This document shows, in pieces, positions 12,067 through 25,094 of a stretch of DNA of 64,000 bases; positions within the stretch are counted from its first letter, which is position 1; every line of letters starts with the position of its first letter. The position numbers and the translations under genes are program-made. Origin of the DNA: Tubiluchus corallicola (taxonomy: Eukaryota > Priapulida > Priapulimorpha > Priapulimorphida > Tubiluchidae); contig JAQGDQ010000028.1 of assembly GCA_030141605.1 (NCBI GenBank), positions 503,501 to 567,500 of the forward strand, written 5' to 3'. A model generated the notes under the pieces. It had not been told where the DNA came from. It saw only the letters and a program-made list of their open reading frames with translations, and did not search any database.

Positions 12067-14764
12067 ATGATTATTTCGGACCAACTGAGCCCAGTAGGTA
12101 AAACTATAACCCAAGAACTTTTTAGAATGGACCATAGACCAGTGTTGCTAAACGGAAACGGACACTATCGTTCCACAATTCCGCTTCTGTCTTCAGCATT
12201 CGGCACGTTCTCAAACTTGACTTTTGATACTAGAAACATAAGCAGACATCAAATACAGGACAAGGAGGTGTCCATGGGCTTACGCACGCCATCTTTCTAC
12301 CCATCACCTTTCAACTTATCATCAAGTTCGTTTGGCATTTCAACCGGAAATGTTGCAGGAAGTGCTTCAAACGACTTGAAGCCCACCGAAACTCATTATA
12401 AAGCCGACATTTGTAACACAGCCAGTGAAAAAATAGCATTAAATTCACAATCGCTGTCGATATCATCAGCAACGCAATCGGGGAGTACGAGTTTTAGAAC
12501 CGGAAAGCAGATGAAGTCACATCAAAATTGCGAAGGGACATCATTCAATTTTCGAAATAATGCTGATACCGATTTTATTCCTCTGCACACAGTCACAGGT
12601 AAAGATTTTAATTTTTGTTTTTTGTACTTAGTTAATCTAGTTTAGAACAATCTAAAAATACATGTACTGCATCTGTGAAATTCTGACAGCAAGCATTTTT
12701 CCGTAACTATTCTTTTCTAAACAGTGTTCCATGCGACTTTGACAGTTTCTGAGTCGCTGCTTTTCACTGACCATACTTCTGAAGCATAAAAGGTAGACTG
12801 TAAGTGTTCCTTAAGAACATTTTTTGTATTTAACAACGTTAAAATTTTCAAATTTTGCATTTTTTATTTATTAGTTTATTTATTAATATATTCACTTATT
12901 CATTAATGATTTACTTAGTTGTTTATTTATTTACAAATTTTAAATTTTTTTACAGAAAAGTTTGGAAAGTTTCGCAAGAATAAAAGCGGAGACCCGTTTT
13001 CATCACGACGTAACAGGTAGGGAGACTTTTTAATGCTATCTTACATATAGTACATAGAGAACATGTAGCAAGATTATATATTATAGTATCCTATCAAGAC
13101 TTTTATTACTTATATCAATTTCTATAGATGTGATTTTAATAAATTTTTAACTTGCCCTACTGTAACATAACATCGTTTTTCAGGCGGCATGGGTGAAATG
13201 ACTAGGAATTTTGCTAGAAAAGAAGTGACTAGAATAGACCACTGACCGTTGATTAATCACAACAAGATAATAATTCTTATATTTGCAGCATTTTGAACAC
13301 TTTTTACAACGAATCTTTTATTGTAATTCTTTTTCCAAACTTAAGAAAGTGTCCATCGTCACTCGTCCAATTATGGTCAGAGTTGACAACGCTAAACTAG
13401 GAGCTGTTTTTGAGCTGTCCCACTGATAAGCAACGACAAGATGTCTGAGTGACTGAACAAACGAATGATGAATCAAGTGTATGAATGAACAATTGATTGC
13501 ATGTTAGGTCTAATTTTTAAACTAAAAGGTTCGTTCACTTTTTTTCAGAGTGTCACGTTCGCTAGCACAAATGTTCATGACGAAACTTTTGATTTTTAGG
13601 ACTGTTTTCGACAGAGATCAACTAGCTGTGTTAGAAAAAGCATTCAGTGAATCGCATTATCCCGGAGTTCATGCTAGACAAGTCTTATCACGACAAACAA
13701 ACATTTCAGTTGACAGAATCCAGGTATCAAGCATAACTAATACAAATATAGTGACTGTTTTTATTTTTCAGAAGGATTAGTGTATTTACCTTCATTATTG
13801 CTTTTGTGTTTTGACTTAGGTAATAATTAAATGACATGTTTAATTCATTTAAACACTGTTAGATTGGCTTGATGATTGGTGGGTCAGTCGATTGAGGAAT
13901 TGATTAATGATTGATTTATGTCCTTTGATCAGCAATCGAATTAATTAATGATCGTTGTAAACTGGGATACTGTAAATAAAAACATGGGTATTTTGAAGCG
14001 TTTACAATTCCCCATGCAATTTAAATACCTTGACCCTAACGCTAACTCAAGCCCTCACCTTAACTCCAACCCTTTACTGCTAACCCTAACCCTAATCCGC
14101 TTCACGAACTAATTTCTTGTGTAGAGTTGTAAACTTTAGCCAAAACATGTTGGCTCCTAAAACCTGGCTCTTTCACAGAATAATCTGTTTGTTATGTCAG
14201 GTGTGGTTCCAGAACAAACGTGCAAAGTGGCGGAAGACGGAAAAGACTTGGGGTAAAAGTACGGTAATGGCGGAATATGGACTGTATGGTGCCATGGTGC
14301 GCCACTCGCTCCCTCTACCAGAAACTGTACTAAATCAACACAAGTCAGATTGTTACGAAGAAGAAAAGGAATCTGCTGCTCCTTGGTTATTAGGTAAAAT
14401 TTAATAACATACTTCAGAATATTTACTGGGATAGCCAGGTTTAATTTTTTAATATTTTTGCAAGGGTAGCCTAGGGGTTAACTTGATTAAAATCACTGCA
14501 ACACCGAAACTGATCAAGCAATGGATAGGTGACCACTGAGTTCAATATTGCTAATGTTCTTAGTTTGAAGGAGAATATTCACGCCAAACGTGACTAATAA
14601 TTCTTGCAGCATTTTGAACACTTTTTACAACGAATCTTTTATTGTAATCACGTGTATTTGAAGGTTTCGGTAATATATTTAAGTTGTTTAATAGCGTAAT
14701 TGTAATTTCAGGAATGCATCGCAAAACAATGAATAAGGCGACGCCAAGCGATGAAATACGGTGA
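12067..14764 (+). CDS. Vsx: Visual system homeobox (Vsx/Chx10-type) transcription factor, five exons
   Basis: The exons are 12067-12598, 12956-13016, 13600-13723, 14201-14393 and 14712-14764. All have GT-AG borders and join in frame to 320 residues. The homeodomain is residues 194-253, with Arg5, Q50 and the helix-3 core [12 protein letters not shown]. It is followed directly by the CVC domain: [19 protein letters not shown], then [10 protein letters not shown] and APWLLGMHRK. A paired-like homeodomain plus CVC is diagnostic of Vsx1/Vsx2/ceh-10, nuclear regulators of photoreceptor, bipolar-cell and interneuron fate. The intron between homeodomain residues 46 and 47 is the classic paired-like position. 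The first half of the homeodomain is unusually divergent ([15 protein letters not shown]) and the basic run before it is reduced. The N-terminus is Ser/Thr-rich with no clear octapeptide. An in-frame TAA precedes the ATG. Possible poly(A) signals lie at 15,023 and 15,698. Confidence 0.9.
13285..13327. repeat. SINE 3'-tail segment in Vsx intron 2
   Basis: This 43-base block starts GCAGCATTTTGAACACTTTT and recurs without visible change at 14,606-14,648 in Vsx intron 4. Bases upstream (GACCACTGACC at about 13,238 and AATAATTCTT) also resemble the other copy, so about 13,190-13,327 is probably a SINE remnant. Confidence 0.7.
14029..14147. repeat. Telomere-like dispersed repeat, copy 2 (CCCTAA strand), Vsx intron 3
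   Basis: Degenerate CCCTAACNC units are followed by CCGCTTC, AACTAATTTCTTGTGT and AAACTTTAGCC. Read in reverse, this matches the flank at 9,283-9,330 at roughly 80% by eye. Confidence 0.75.
14462..14648 (+). mobile_element. Small-RNA-derived SINE in Vsx intron 4
   Basis: A tRNA-like head (GGGTAGCCTAGGGGTTAAC) is followed by GCAACACCGAAACTGATCAA and ATGGATAGGTGACCACTGAG, which resembles the 3' part of 5S rRNA. The body ends in the 43-base tail shared with 13,285-13,327. Confidence 0.6.
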
Positions 14765-15282
14765 CATAATGGACTAGCGTTGTTCGCTTTTATATAAAAA
14801 TAGTGTGATTTTAATGAACCATACTAGTTGAAGAGGCCGAACGACAATAACAAACGTTACTGGTAGTGAAAGACGTAAAGGCCTGATGATAGTCTATTGG
14901 TTTTGTGTTTGCTTAGAGACCATCGTTAAAATAACGCAAGTTCGGGCAGCAGATAGATCGGTAACCATCGGGTTCAATGTTACTTATTCTGAGCGATTTC
15001 ATCCGTCATTCTCTATGGGTATAATAAAACACCTCGTTGAAAGAAGCGTCGATTTGGCTGAGACACCTTTATTAGTTCAGTGCTTCATCTTTACTGAGAC
15101 ACACATACATAATGCAGAAGCTTTTGAAACCAGTGGAATATAGGCATATAGTACGAATTCTACTTGATGTTATACGCCTAGAGCAGACGTGAGTAACGTA
15201 AGAGGTCTATTTTTATGTCATATTATTAGCGGCGTAAATTGTAACTTTTTATAGTAAAAATGTCTTGTGTTTATGTCATTGA

Positions 15283-15473
15283 AGTGGCGTTTACCAAACG
15301 TCCGGGATGCGTATGGGTTTTGGGTGTAGATGAAAATTAGTGTATATTGTTTTCAATGCGCTCGTTTATCAGACCTGCGTTCAGCGTTATTTTTTCTGCA
15401 ACTATTTCTTAAAGCAGCTATTCACGCAGACGGATAACGCGTAACGCATTCCGGATACCAGGTAAACCCCGCT
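15283..15473. mobile_element. Diverged MITE related to the element at 27,045
   Basis: The left end AAGTGGCGTTTACC plus CCGGGATGCGTATGG and the right end ACGCATTCCGGATACC plus GGTAAACCCCGCTTT are inverted and match the terminal repeats of the 27,045-27,225 element with several changes. No clean target duplication remains. It lies about 520 bases past the Vsx stop, possibly within its 3' UTR. Confidence 0.6.
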
Positions 15474-16780
15474 TTAGAACAACTGTATTATTAATGTTTT
15501 ACATCCACTCTGAGAAGAAAACGTTGACTCCTGTGGTTGACAGAAGAAAGTTATTAAAAGATCGTTCTAAAACACGACCCACGGCTTGGCTGAGGTATAA
15601 ACTTTTTCATGTCAATAGCATGTGTTAGTGCTGCTTTCTAAGTGGAAGAAAGCCAATTAATAACTTACCCACATTTAATTGTTACTTTATGCAATGAAAT
15701 AAAATGTTAAGTTTCATTAATAAAATACATTTTGTTATGTGTATATATAATTCTTTGTTAAATTTAGTTGTTCCTCGCGTCTTTGAGGCTTTTGATTTAC
15801 CAATTCATCCGCAACGTTTTTGGAAATTTCTTTTATTACAATCAGCAGTGTAAATTACCTTTTGACGCATGTTTATGTTCTGTAATAAAATTATTGTTTT
15901 CGTAAACTTACGCTGTTTAGATTAACTCATTTGTTCGTCGCGTCCATATTATTTTAATTCATTCAAATTGGTTACCAATGATACATTCACGAATCAGAAT
16001 CTGATGCCAACTCTATATTAGTTTTCTATAATGGTCAATCACTGACAATCAGGCATAGGTCATTGATCTATTTAGGCGACTTGGTCCATTCAAAAATTTT
16101 CAGGCCCAATAGAATGAGCTGCAGCTATAAAACTTCAGGGAGCTATCATTAGTATATCGGGCTAGGCATCTTCTAACTGTTGTTGTTATTATCATTTTGG
16201 CAAATTTAAATGAGTTGTCGAACACTGAAACAATTTTGCTTTTTAAGTACGGAAAGCCCTAAGGTCTGCTTTCAAGAACAAGAAACTTCTCTAATGTACT
16301 TTGCAAAACTAGCTAAATCAAACATTTTGAATTTTCTTTCAATGCAGTTTCAACGTTCGATTACATTTTGTATGGTGTAGAATATTAGTGTTGCAAAATT
16401 CTCCAGTAGAGGGCGTTACAGTTGTAAAAGCGTAGAAGCGAAGTGGTCAGACCATATAAAAGCGGTCGAGGCGAAAGAACCTGGTGTTAAAATTATTATC
16501 AGCTAACTGACTTTCGGTATTGGTAATTGCCAATTAATTTTAGTCTTAGTTATTTACTTCTAGTTACAATAACCAAAGTTACGAAAATTAAAAAAACGCC
16601 ATGTAGCGTAACTGCGGTGCTAGAAAATTGGTTTAAAGAAATTAAGAAAGATAAAAAATAATAGGAAAATGTTATTATTAATGTTATAAAACCAGTGATG
16701 TAATAATATTTTATCTATGGTATTATACATTTCTGGTGAATTTTATTTGTTGTTTTTATTATATTATGTTATATTATGTT
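15474..16780. other. Intergenic DNA downstream of Vsx
   Basis: AT-rich. A TATA-like CCATATAAAAGCGG occurs at about 16,453 with no coding frame after it. No exon recognised. Confidence 0.4.
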
Positions 16781-16784
16781 ACAT

Positions 16785-17040
16785 CATGTCATATCATGTC
16801 ATGTCATATCATGTCATGTCATATCATATCATATCATATCATATCATATCATATCATATCATATCATATCATATCATATCATATCATATCATATCATATC
16901 ATATCATATCATATCATATCATATCATATCATATCATATCATATCATATCATATCATATCATATCATATCATATCATATCATATCATATCATATCATATC
17001 ATATCATATCATATCATATCATATCATATCATATCATATT
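16785..17040. repeat. (ATATC)n pentanucleotide array
   Basis: About 250 bases of ATATC units. The left edge carries ATGTC and ATTATGTT variants; the centre is uniform. A 5-base unit stays open in several frames and produces His/Ile/Ser/Tyr repeats that are not genes. Confidence 0.95.
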
Positions 17041-17044
17041 ATAT

Positions 17045-18600
17045 TATTTATTTAGGCACAAAAGTACAATAAAGAAAAAGTAAAAAAGCACATAAAGAAC
17101 ATGAAAAAGCGTATGAACAATATTAGACCTTCACTAGTGTGTCAGCAGCAGAGAACTTAATCCCCAAACAAGAAGCTGCCAGCTGACCCATACTAGAGAA
17201 GTGATCAGGAGAATTAATGAATATAAATAATCATTAAAACCAGATTAAACAGAACAGTATTTTTTTCTTTATTGTGATGACTGACCAGATGACCTTTTTA
17301 TAAGCTCGTTGTCCTCATTTTACTGTTGCTATTCTCTATTATCTATCTGCACATAGATTTAATTCGAGTCAGTTTAATCAAATGTTATTGACACTAGCTG
17401 TGAAATTCCCTTTTTAAACTATATACTTATTTCACAAGAGTAATATCAAAAAATCGCTGTTATAAAACGAAAAATTCTTATAATAATAAATTACATTCGG
17501 TTACAACGATAGCCTTATTGACGGGTAAGTTCTATAAACTGGTCTATTTGCAGCCTAAATATTACAGCATTACAGCTATCAATTAGTCGTGCGTTTTCAC
17601 AGACGTTATAACCACATGCCTCTTCTTTTGATTTCATCATTCATTATCATCATGATTTGTAAATTCCCCTCTGCCCTCGCGTTTTTAAAGCTTTTGATAA
17701 AGTTTGCTACAAATTTTAAACTTAGCTACAAGCTTTAGATTTGTGAATGGATTAAATTGGTAACTCAAGCATAATTTTGGTTAACAGGATGTCAAATGTG
17801 AAATGTCCAGGAATACTGTGAGTCTGTGACTGGATGACCATAGATTTGAATGCCGCGCAGATTAAATCACTCTGCTAAATGAGAGTATCTTGTTACTAAT
17901 GATGACACAGAAACCACTATTCAGTAGACCACACTGTCACAGTAAATGTGATGATAGTAACACATATTTTAGTTACTAATTATCAGGGTAATTGAAGGTC
18001 TGAGTTACAATATGTCAGATTTCTAATATCTTCCTGAAGTTACCAAGTGCGGGAGGCGCCAAGTATCAGTTATCAAGTGCCCACAGTCACACCAGTCAGT
18101 ATCCAGTTGAGATGTGACTGAGTTACCAACTATGCAGTTGTGAGGTGTCCAATCAAGTGTATGCGCTACAAAAGTCTGTTTACAATACCTTACAAATAAC
18201 GACCTACAATTAAATAATTATTTTGATAATATTGCTAATATTCGTGATGACAAATGATTAAATGTGGGAGGAACAAATCGTGAAGTTAATGCATTAACTG
18301 GAAACATCATGATGAATCCACGAAATTTTTTTGACGATCATAGATCCATATACTAACCAGGTTAACGTTGCTTGCCTTTGGTCGTTAAGGACACTGCTTG
18401 CCCACTATCCACTTAATTGTTCACGTCCTCCCATAATATTTATAAAGGCTATAAACACGAAGCGTATTGAAAAGGTTAAACTGGGGAACTTGTGCCGTTT
18501 TCAGGGCGTGAACGCAGAATGGCGAATTTAGATTTTTGATTGCTTAGTATAGTTCCTATCACCAAGTAATATAGTTCTTTTGGGACTTAGTGATATGTCG
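17045..18600. other. AT-rich intergenic DNA
   Basis: No exon recognised. 18,040-18,160 repeats loose CCAAGTG/CAGT motifs but without a firm unit. Confidence 0.4.
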
Positions 18601-18619
18601 ATATCACAGTAATGGTATA

Positions 18620-19360
18620 TAACATCATATGCGTGCTTGTAATGTTTTTATATACACAAATACATATTTTATGCCAACTAACTTTTATAATATCACTCCT
18701 GGGGATGTGTACAAGTTTGGCAACAAAATCTCTGTCATCAAACGAGAAAGATATTTAGGATATATAATTGTCTGATGATGATTTTGATATTAATAATCAG
18801 CTAAGATTTTTTTATGCAAGAGCAAATTATTTAATGAGAACTTTTTCTATATGTTCATTTTTTGTGAAACAAACTTTGTTTCGTTCTTACTGTGCGACTT
18901 TTTATGGGTTGCCTCTTTGGATCAGTTACAATCAGCATACCTTTCGCAAACTACAATCAGCTTATTATTTTAATTTGAGGAAAATTGTCAATATGGTGCT
19001 TCAGGCTCATTTACACGCTGTAGTAATTTTGTATCTCATTTTAAAGTGATTTTAAGAAAGTGCGTATATAGTCTTAGACAGTGTCTTTTTTCATGCTATA
19101 ATGCGATGCTACTGGATTTGATGCACATCGCAAATACTTGTATGTTGTCTGAGTTTATGACGTATTGGCACAGGATGTTGCATGGGTTTCACTCAATATG
19201 AGTATTCTAAACTAACACTTTAATATATATTATGTTTGTAATAATTTGTAATTGTTTTTGTATTTCACTTTTAATGTCTCGTCACTGTACTTTTGTATTG
19301 CACTTTGTAAAATTTAAATGATCCTTGTTGACTGAATAAATAGGCCTAATAAATAAATAA
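18620..19360 (+). mobile_element. LINE 3' end (C-terminal reverse transcriptase region)
   Basis: VYKFGNKISVIKRERYLGY is followed, after a one-base shift, by SDDDFDINNQLRFFYARANY, then MRTFSICSFFVKQTLFRSYC and LWISYNQHTFRKLQSAY. The order and motifs match the minus-strand LINE at 3.1-3.5 kb. The tail ends in AATAAATAAATAA. It is 5'-truncated and degenerate. Confidence 0.8.
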
Positions 19361-21900
19361 CGCACGCTGTCAATTTAAATTTTAGAACAACAACGTCTAG
19401 TTCTTAGATTAGATAAAGAACAGCATTTAAACAATAACAGGTCGTAAATTTAAAAAGTTTAGCAAAAAGGCTATTAAATTTAGTTACTGACATTGTAAAT
19501 TTCACTTACAAACTCCATTTCCTTCTCAGTGACAAAAATTCAAATGAAAGCGTATGCCCAATAAAAAGGTTGCAGTTGACAGTCTGAAAGACCTGGAAGA
19601 ATGTGACATTATTTTGTCAGAAAATCTTAGCATTTTAAACAAATCTAATTATGTGAATCAATTTATAAGTCGATTATTTGTAGCCATCAGAGTTACATGA
19701 TACGATAGACAGAATTAGAATTATATTGAATAAGGACTCTGGTCTGTAATAGAACCTATTTTCAAATTCACCAACAAAGAGCCTTTATCCGTGCATCTGG
19801 ATATTAGTCAGGTACTGCATTGTGTCAGTCATTCGCTACAAAACGTAGTCAGCCACTTTTCAATGGAGATTATTAAAGTGGGTCAAAGGCCACACGCTTC
19901 ACTATGGCAGATCTACAAAAAACTATCCACGGTCCACAAACAATTTAATGTTAACGTGAACTTACAAGGATAGTCGGTTTATAACAAATTAATTTGCATT
20001 GTTTCATTTTAATCATTCAGTCTACTCAGTGAAATAATATAGCTCTACCATTATGCAAAAGCGTCTGCAGTTTTTTTGGAAATTTCTTTTTATTGTTTTG
20101 ATTTTACACTTTGCCTGGACCCGCCATTGAACTTTGGCGTAAGCGGCCATTTTAAAATAAGAGTTTTTGAGATTTTTCAACAGGATAAGGAAGTGTCCAT
20201 TATTGCACGTGTTTATGGGGCAGTTAGAATGGTAACCTCTGGCACAAATCCTTTCATCTTCTACGCTCTCTTATCGTTGTAAAGCATCTTGCGCACCTTT
20301 AAAATCTGCGCACTGAGTCTATAGGTCAAGTTGTCAAAGTTTCTAAAAGGCATCTGCTAAAGTATGGGCCAACCAAAAATTGGTATTCTCGAAAAGTCAG
20401 AAAAAAAGTGCAAATATACCTCTGCTTTATTGTTTGACTAAAACAAACAAGGAGCTTTATATGATGTGGCACTTGTAGATGTAGATAACTGCGCAACGAC
20501 GTTCGTTAATGTGTAAATTTGCAGCTTGTTTTGGTCGCTAACAAGCTCTGACTATGGCCAGCTTTCACGAATGTCGCAAGACGCTTTCTAGTCAAGTTTC
20601 GACTCTTCGTTTTTGCAAAAAAAGTACCTGGCAAACATACACATTAAGCATATTTTATTATTATTTTTGAATTAGACATTACATATTTGGCGTATAGATT
20701 CTCCCTCGGATACAATACATTTGCACTAGAAAGTGATGTGTGTTTAATAACATTTCATTAAAATTTGATAAGCTTGACTATCCAGTCTAGACTATAAAAA
20801 TCTTAGGATTCGATTGCCCTACATCAATATTGAAAATCACTAAGGAACATTGAGATAATTAATCAGTGAAAGTTTAAAATTCATAAAACACTGTAACAGA
20901 CAAATGCGTCAGTGCAGAATTCAAATTTTGTGCAAGTTTCGTGCAGCAAACATAAAGCTCGTAATCTTTACTTTCTTACGTTTGTATTTGATGTTATCCA
21001 TCAAATATTTATTCAGTCGCTTGATGGGGGCGCAGAGTGTGCAAGGCAATCTTGTCGGCCATCTTCAAAAACACTGAAAAGTACTTCGCAACAATGATTA
21101 CATGGGTTTATTTAGCATTTTATTAGAGTTCGGTTTCTTGGAATGACAGTATAAGTACTTAGGAGATGCAAATCTATCAAATCTCGCAGTAACCCAGCAA
21201 AATTATTTTAATGCCTCAAAACAATAGCAATGATTTCGAAGCACTAAACATTTCTTAGCTACACAGTCTCTTGCAGCGTTGTTAACTATGTTTTCCAGTG
21301 CAGACGTTCTGAAATTTAGTCCATGAGCGAAACCAGGTATTGGCCTCATCTGACGGGACAAAATCTGTTTTTCTGAGAACCCTACACTTCTGAATAAATC
21401 ACGTGAAATTTGTTGTTGTTATTGGGTCACTAAAGGTCAAAACGTCGCAGAATTTGATCCGACCTCCAAAACCTGGACACTATTCCAGCAGAATAGGCGA
21501 AAATTCGCTCGTTTTGCTTTAAAAGCATGAGACTTTGCGTAGTGCTAGAACCCATCCAGTCATTAATTCTGGACATGGAGCAAATCGAAAATCATCCAGT
21601 ATGGCCAATAATTTCAGGATGACCGATATATTAACTATTAGAGCAAATTGGATAACGATTTTGATGTCTAATTATATATATATAAATTTTCAAGGCCAGG
21701 TGATCCATATTTGATGCCCAAAATTCCCTTTTAGGATGTCAAGATGGGTGCCAAGAAGGCCGTCAAATTCATCAATGCAGCTGCTCATATAATCGTACAT
21801 TTACCACATTGCAGTAGTTTCTACTACAGATAAGATGATGACTTTAGTGTCAGGAATGGAGATTTTAAAGCCTAAGAAATCTACTTTTGCTAGACAACAT
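19361..21900. other. Gene-poor intergenic DNA
   Basis: Only short unsupported open frames (19,791-19,973; 20,076-20,282; 20,912-21,097). The phrase TTTTTGGAAATTTCTTTT near 20,075 also occurs near 15,820, hinting at an old repeat. Confidence 0.35.
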
Positions 21901-21912
21901 ATTAGGCAGTTG

Positions 21913-21977
21913 GACAGACAAATAGATAGGCAGATAGACAGACACACAGATAGACAGACAGACAGACGGACAGACGT
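21913..21977. repeat. Degenerate (GACA)n/(GATA)n tetranucleotide tract
   Basis: Imperfect AGACAGAT and AGACAGAC units over about 65 bases. Confidence 0.85.
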
Positions 21978-24900
21978 TTACATTTGTCTTACCCCTTATT
22001 TTTGCTAGTTATACGTGACGGAAGCTTTTTTTGAAATGCGACCACCAAACTGCGATTAGCGAAAGTCTATCAAGTAGTTTCATCATCTACACGTGTAGAG
22101 TTTAAATTGGGCTTTCAGAAATACATTGGCAGATTTTGTCCTTTCAAGTGGTGCTTATACAGGGAGTTTTCGAGTCCTGCTCCAATCATACCCCCTCAAG
22201 ATTGCAAGGTGTGCCAGACATAAGACCTTCCACACTGGATTTTGGGGCATGTTAGATTTGCTATTGTTTGAGCAGTACTTTCTTCCGCACTAATTTTGAG
22301 AGCATGATAAAATCGCATTTGTTTAAGCTGTACCTTGTTATACATGTAAAAAGTTTTTCTTTACCATTACTCGTTGTTTTTCGTACACTCTTAGCAAAAG
22401 GTTATGTACCACTCTGGACATAACATTTTGGGGTTTGGCTCATGGACTAAATATTCTGCAACAGAAATTAGAAGATTTTTGTTGATTTCTTTATTGACCT
22501 ACGCCTTTTGTTACCGTAAAATGTCCATGTCAATGTCCAATCTACCAGGTAACTTGAATTATTTGGCGAAAAACAAAAAGAGAAATTTAAACTTTCAAAT
22601 AGTAACGAGTTTAAATCGTTGAGGAGTGTCAAAATGCAACTTTTATGATGTGTACCGTCTCTTGTCTGCAGTTTGCGGGTCATATGTAAGTTACAGCTTT
22701 AATTCGTCGGACAGTTAGTTTTCCTTAGAGTCAAAACGACTTTGCCAAGCTTACCAGTCCATGGCAGAGAGTTTTTTGGGTACTCCACGCTCTTTAGAGC
22801 GTATCTGCTACATTGTTGTGTATCTGCTAAAGCGTAACCGCTGTATTTGCTTTTAGACAGTTAGGTTTTGTTTCCTATAAATCTAAAATAGAGTGGTCTC
22901 GTCGAAATCCTTACATTCATTTCTGGGATAGCTAATTGGGTATTGATTAATGACTTAATAATCTTTACTTGATAACTGATTATTAAAAAGAACAAACGTA
23001 TATGCACTGTGTTTTTCTTGATGCAGTAAATTTTGGCGCCTTTTAGCCAGGTGTAAATAAGTAAGTTACATTTTTGGCCAATTTGGTGGTTTTCTTCTCA
23101 ATTATCGATTACCACTAATCGTAAATTTGCATTTTCGCTGATAATTCAGGAATTTCGAATCTAACAAGGATCTTCATTTGATTTGACAAATAGGTACTAA
23201 TGCGCGAAAATGTACAATTATTATAATGTAATAGTAACTAGGCCTTAAGATAATTTTGAACAGATATCAATACATTTATATCATTTTTATTCGTACTCGT
23301 GGTACAAGCCCATCAAATATACAAGTAAAATAAGATTAATTAGCAACATTGGTAAGCAACTTGAATATATACAATTAAGTGAGAGTAAGGTATGTTAGTA
23401 TGTCGTGCAACTCATTCCTGTCAAAAAAATCAAAACAATTACATTTTAGAGTCCATATATAACTTCTTTAATGAAATTTACAGCCCCTATTTGTTCTTCG
23501 CTAACATTAACTCTTACAGCTAATGTACAGGAAAAAACTCCTATACATTAGAAGATACACGAAATCGAGAATTATGTGCAAAGAAATTGGCTATATGATT
23601 TTCACTATTTAAGCAACTATGGTAAAATTTAACAAATCGTTTCTGCAACTGTTTAAATGGGGGAACAATATCCACATGTAAAAGAAAAACAGTATCAGCG
23701 TGATCTAAACGGCAACTTCCAAAGTTTTATTACTAAATATTCCAAGCTGTACTTAATTTCGAATTTCACTATCGAGTTTCCAGGTTTGACTTCCGTATGT
23801 GTTAACAGTAACTACGGAAGACACGGTTTGACAACTGTGACAATAGCTACGGAATAGACGTGAATTTAAATCCAGGTTAAGTAAGAAAAATTAGCAGTAT
23901 TGTAACTAGCTCGGTATATAAAATGACTTCGTTTATCAGAAATGTCTTCATATTGTAAATCAAAAGTTAAAATGTGACCCAAGTGAGTAAACTGATTGCA
24001 AAAAGATAATGGCCTGTTTTCAAGTAAAATTAGAAGACCGTGTTGTTTTACTTAACATTACATTACTTTACCATTTTTAAATACATTTACTTTTTACCTT
24101 ATTATTTTTCATATTAGATAAATTTATATTGAAATGATTACCATAATTTTCACACATAGTTACCATACATTGCAACCATTTCGCATTAGGTGCGAGTAGT
24201 CAATGTGCGTGATCTTACGTAACACGCCTGACTGTATAACATAGGTTAATCAAACAAAAGTAATAGATCGCTTTTTTTAAACATTACAGTTAGATTTCTA
24301 ATAATCGTAAATCTTATTAAAATTGTCGAGTTTCTTTAACTCAGGTTTTAGCAGTGATTCCACTTAAATTTGAGTTGTCTTTCTCAAGGTATAGAAAATA
24401 ATTCGTTCTTGGTCTCTACTTGCTACTAAATTGCTGCCATGTATAGATAATCTTGCAACTGAAAGTTCAGATTTATTTCTGTTAGTGTGAATTTTCAGTC
24501 TTAAAACCTGAATTGTTGAGTGCAAAATCATTTTTTGGTGTTTGGTTCATTACTTATCGATTCTTAACTAGTCGATTAGTTTATTTAATTCTTTTTGCTC
24601 CAATAACCTAAACAAAATCAGATAAATTTTCAATTGTTCTTATTATAGTCGCTTTAATTATTAAAACCTGACAGCGAGTACATTTTCACGTAATTCTGCT
24701 GGACAAAATTCTAACGCCTTGCACTTACAATTATTCCCACTGCTAGATTCTCACAACTAATCTATAAAAATGATCTTCTTTCTGAATTTTCAATCGATAG
24801 TCACCAAAATTTACGTAATTTTTTCTTAACTCAAATCTCAATAGTCTGTAAAGTTTCATTAAAAGTAACCAACTTGGAACTTTTTAAAATGTCTTGCTAA

Positions 24901-24995
24901 CTTCTCCCGTAGGCACATTCTTCTCCTATCATAGTTTCTCAGAAACCAATTTCGATTTTCTTCGCTGTTTCCTAACCAATCGCAGTAGTAGTAAT
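21978..24995. other. Gene-poor intergenic DNA
   Basis: Three kilobases of AT-rich sequence with unsupported open frames at 22,404-22,622 and 23,657-23,857. No motif or splice-flanked exon recognised. Confidence 0.35.
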
Positions 24996-25002
24996 AGTAG
25001 TA

Positions 25003-25004
25003 AT

Positions 25005-25042
<38 letters not shown>

Positions 25043-25094
25043 AAACAACAACAACAACAGCAACAACAACAACAACAACAACAACAGCAGCAGC
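25003..25094. repeat. (CAA)n trinucleotide tract with CAG end
   Basis: Mostly CAA, ending in CAGCAGCAG. The Asn/Ser-rich frame across it is a repeat artefact. Confidence 0.95.

Noticed and set aside
14886-15143. 85-codon open frame after Vsx
   Set aside because: It falls in the probable Vsx 3' UTR and shows no domain.
16440-16520. A promoter at CCATATAAAAGCGG
   Set aside because: TATA-like text is common in AT-rich DNA and no exon or coding frame follows it.
16717-17083. Three His/Ile/Ser/Tyr-repeat open frames
   Set aside because: A pentanucleotide array without stops is open in several frames; there is no non-repeat coding portion.
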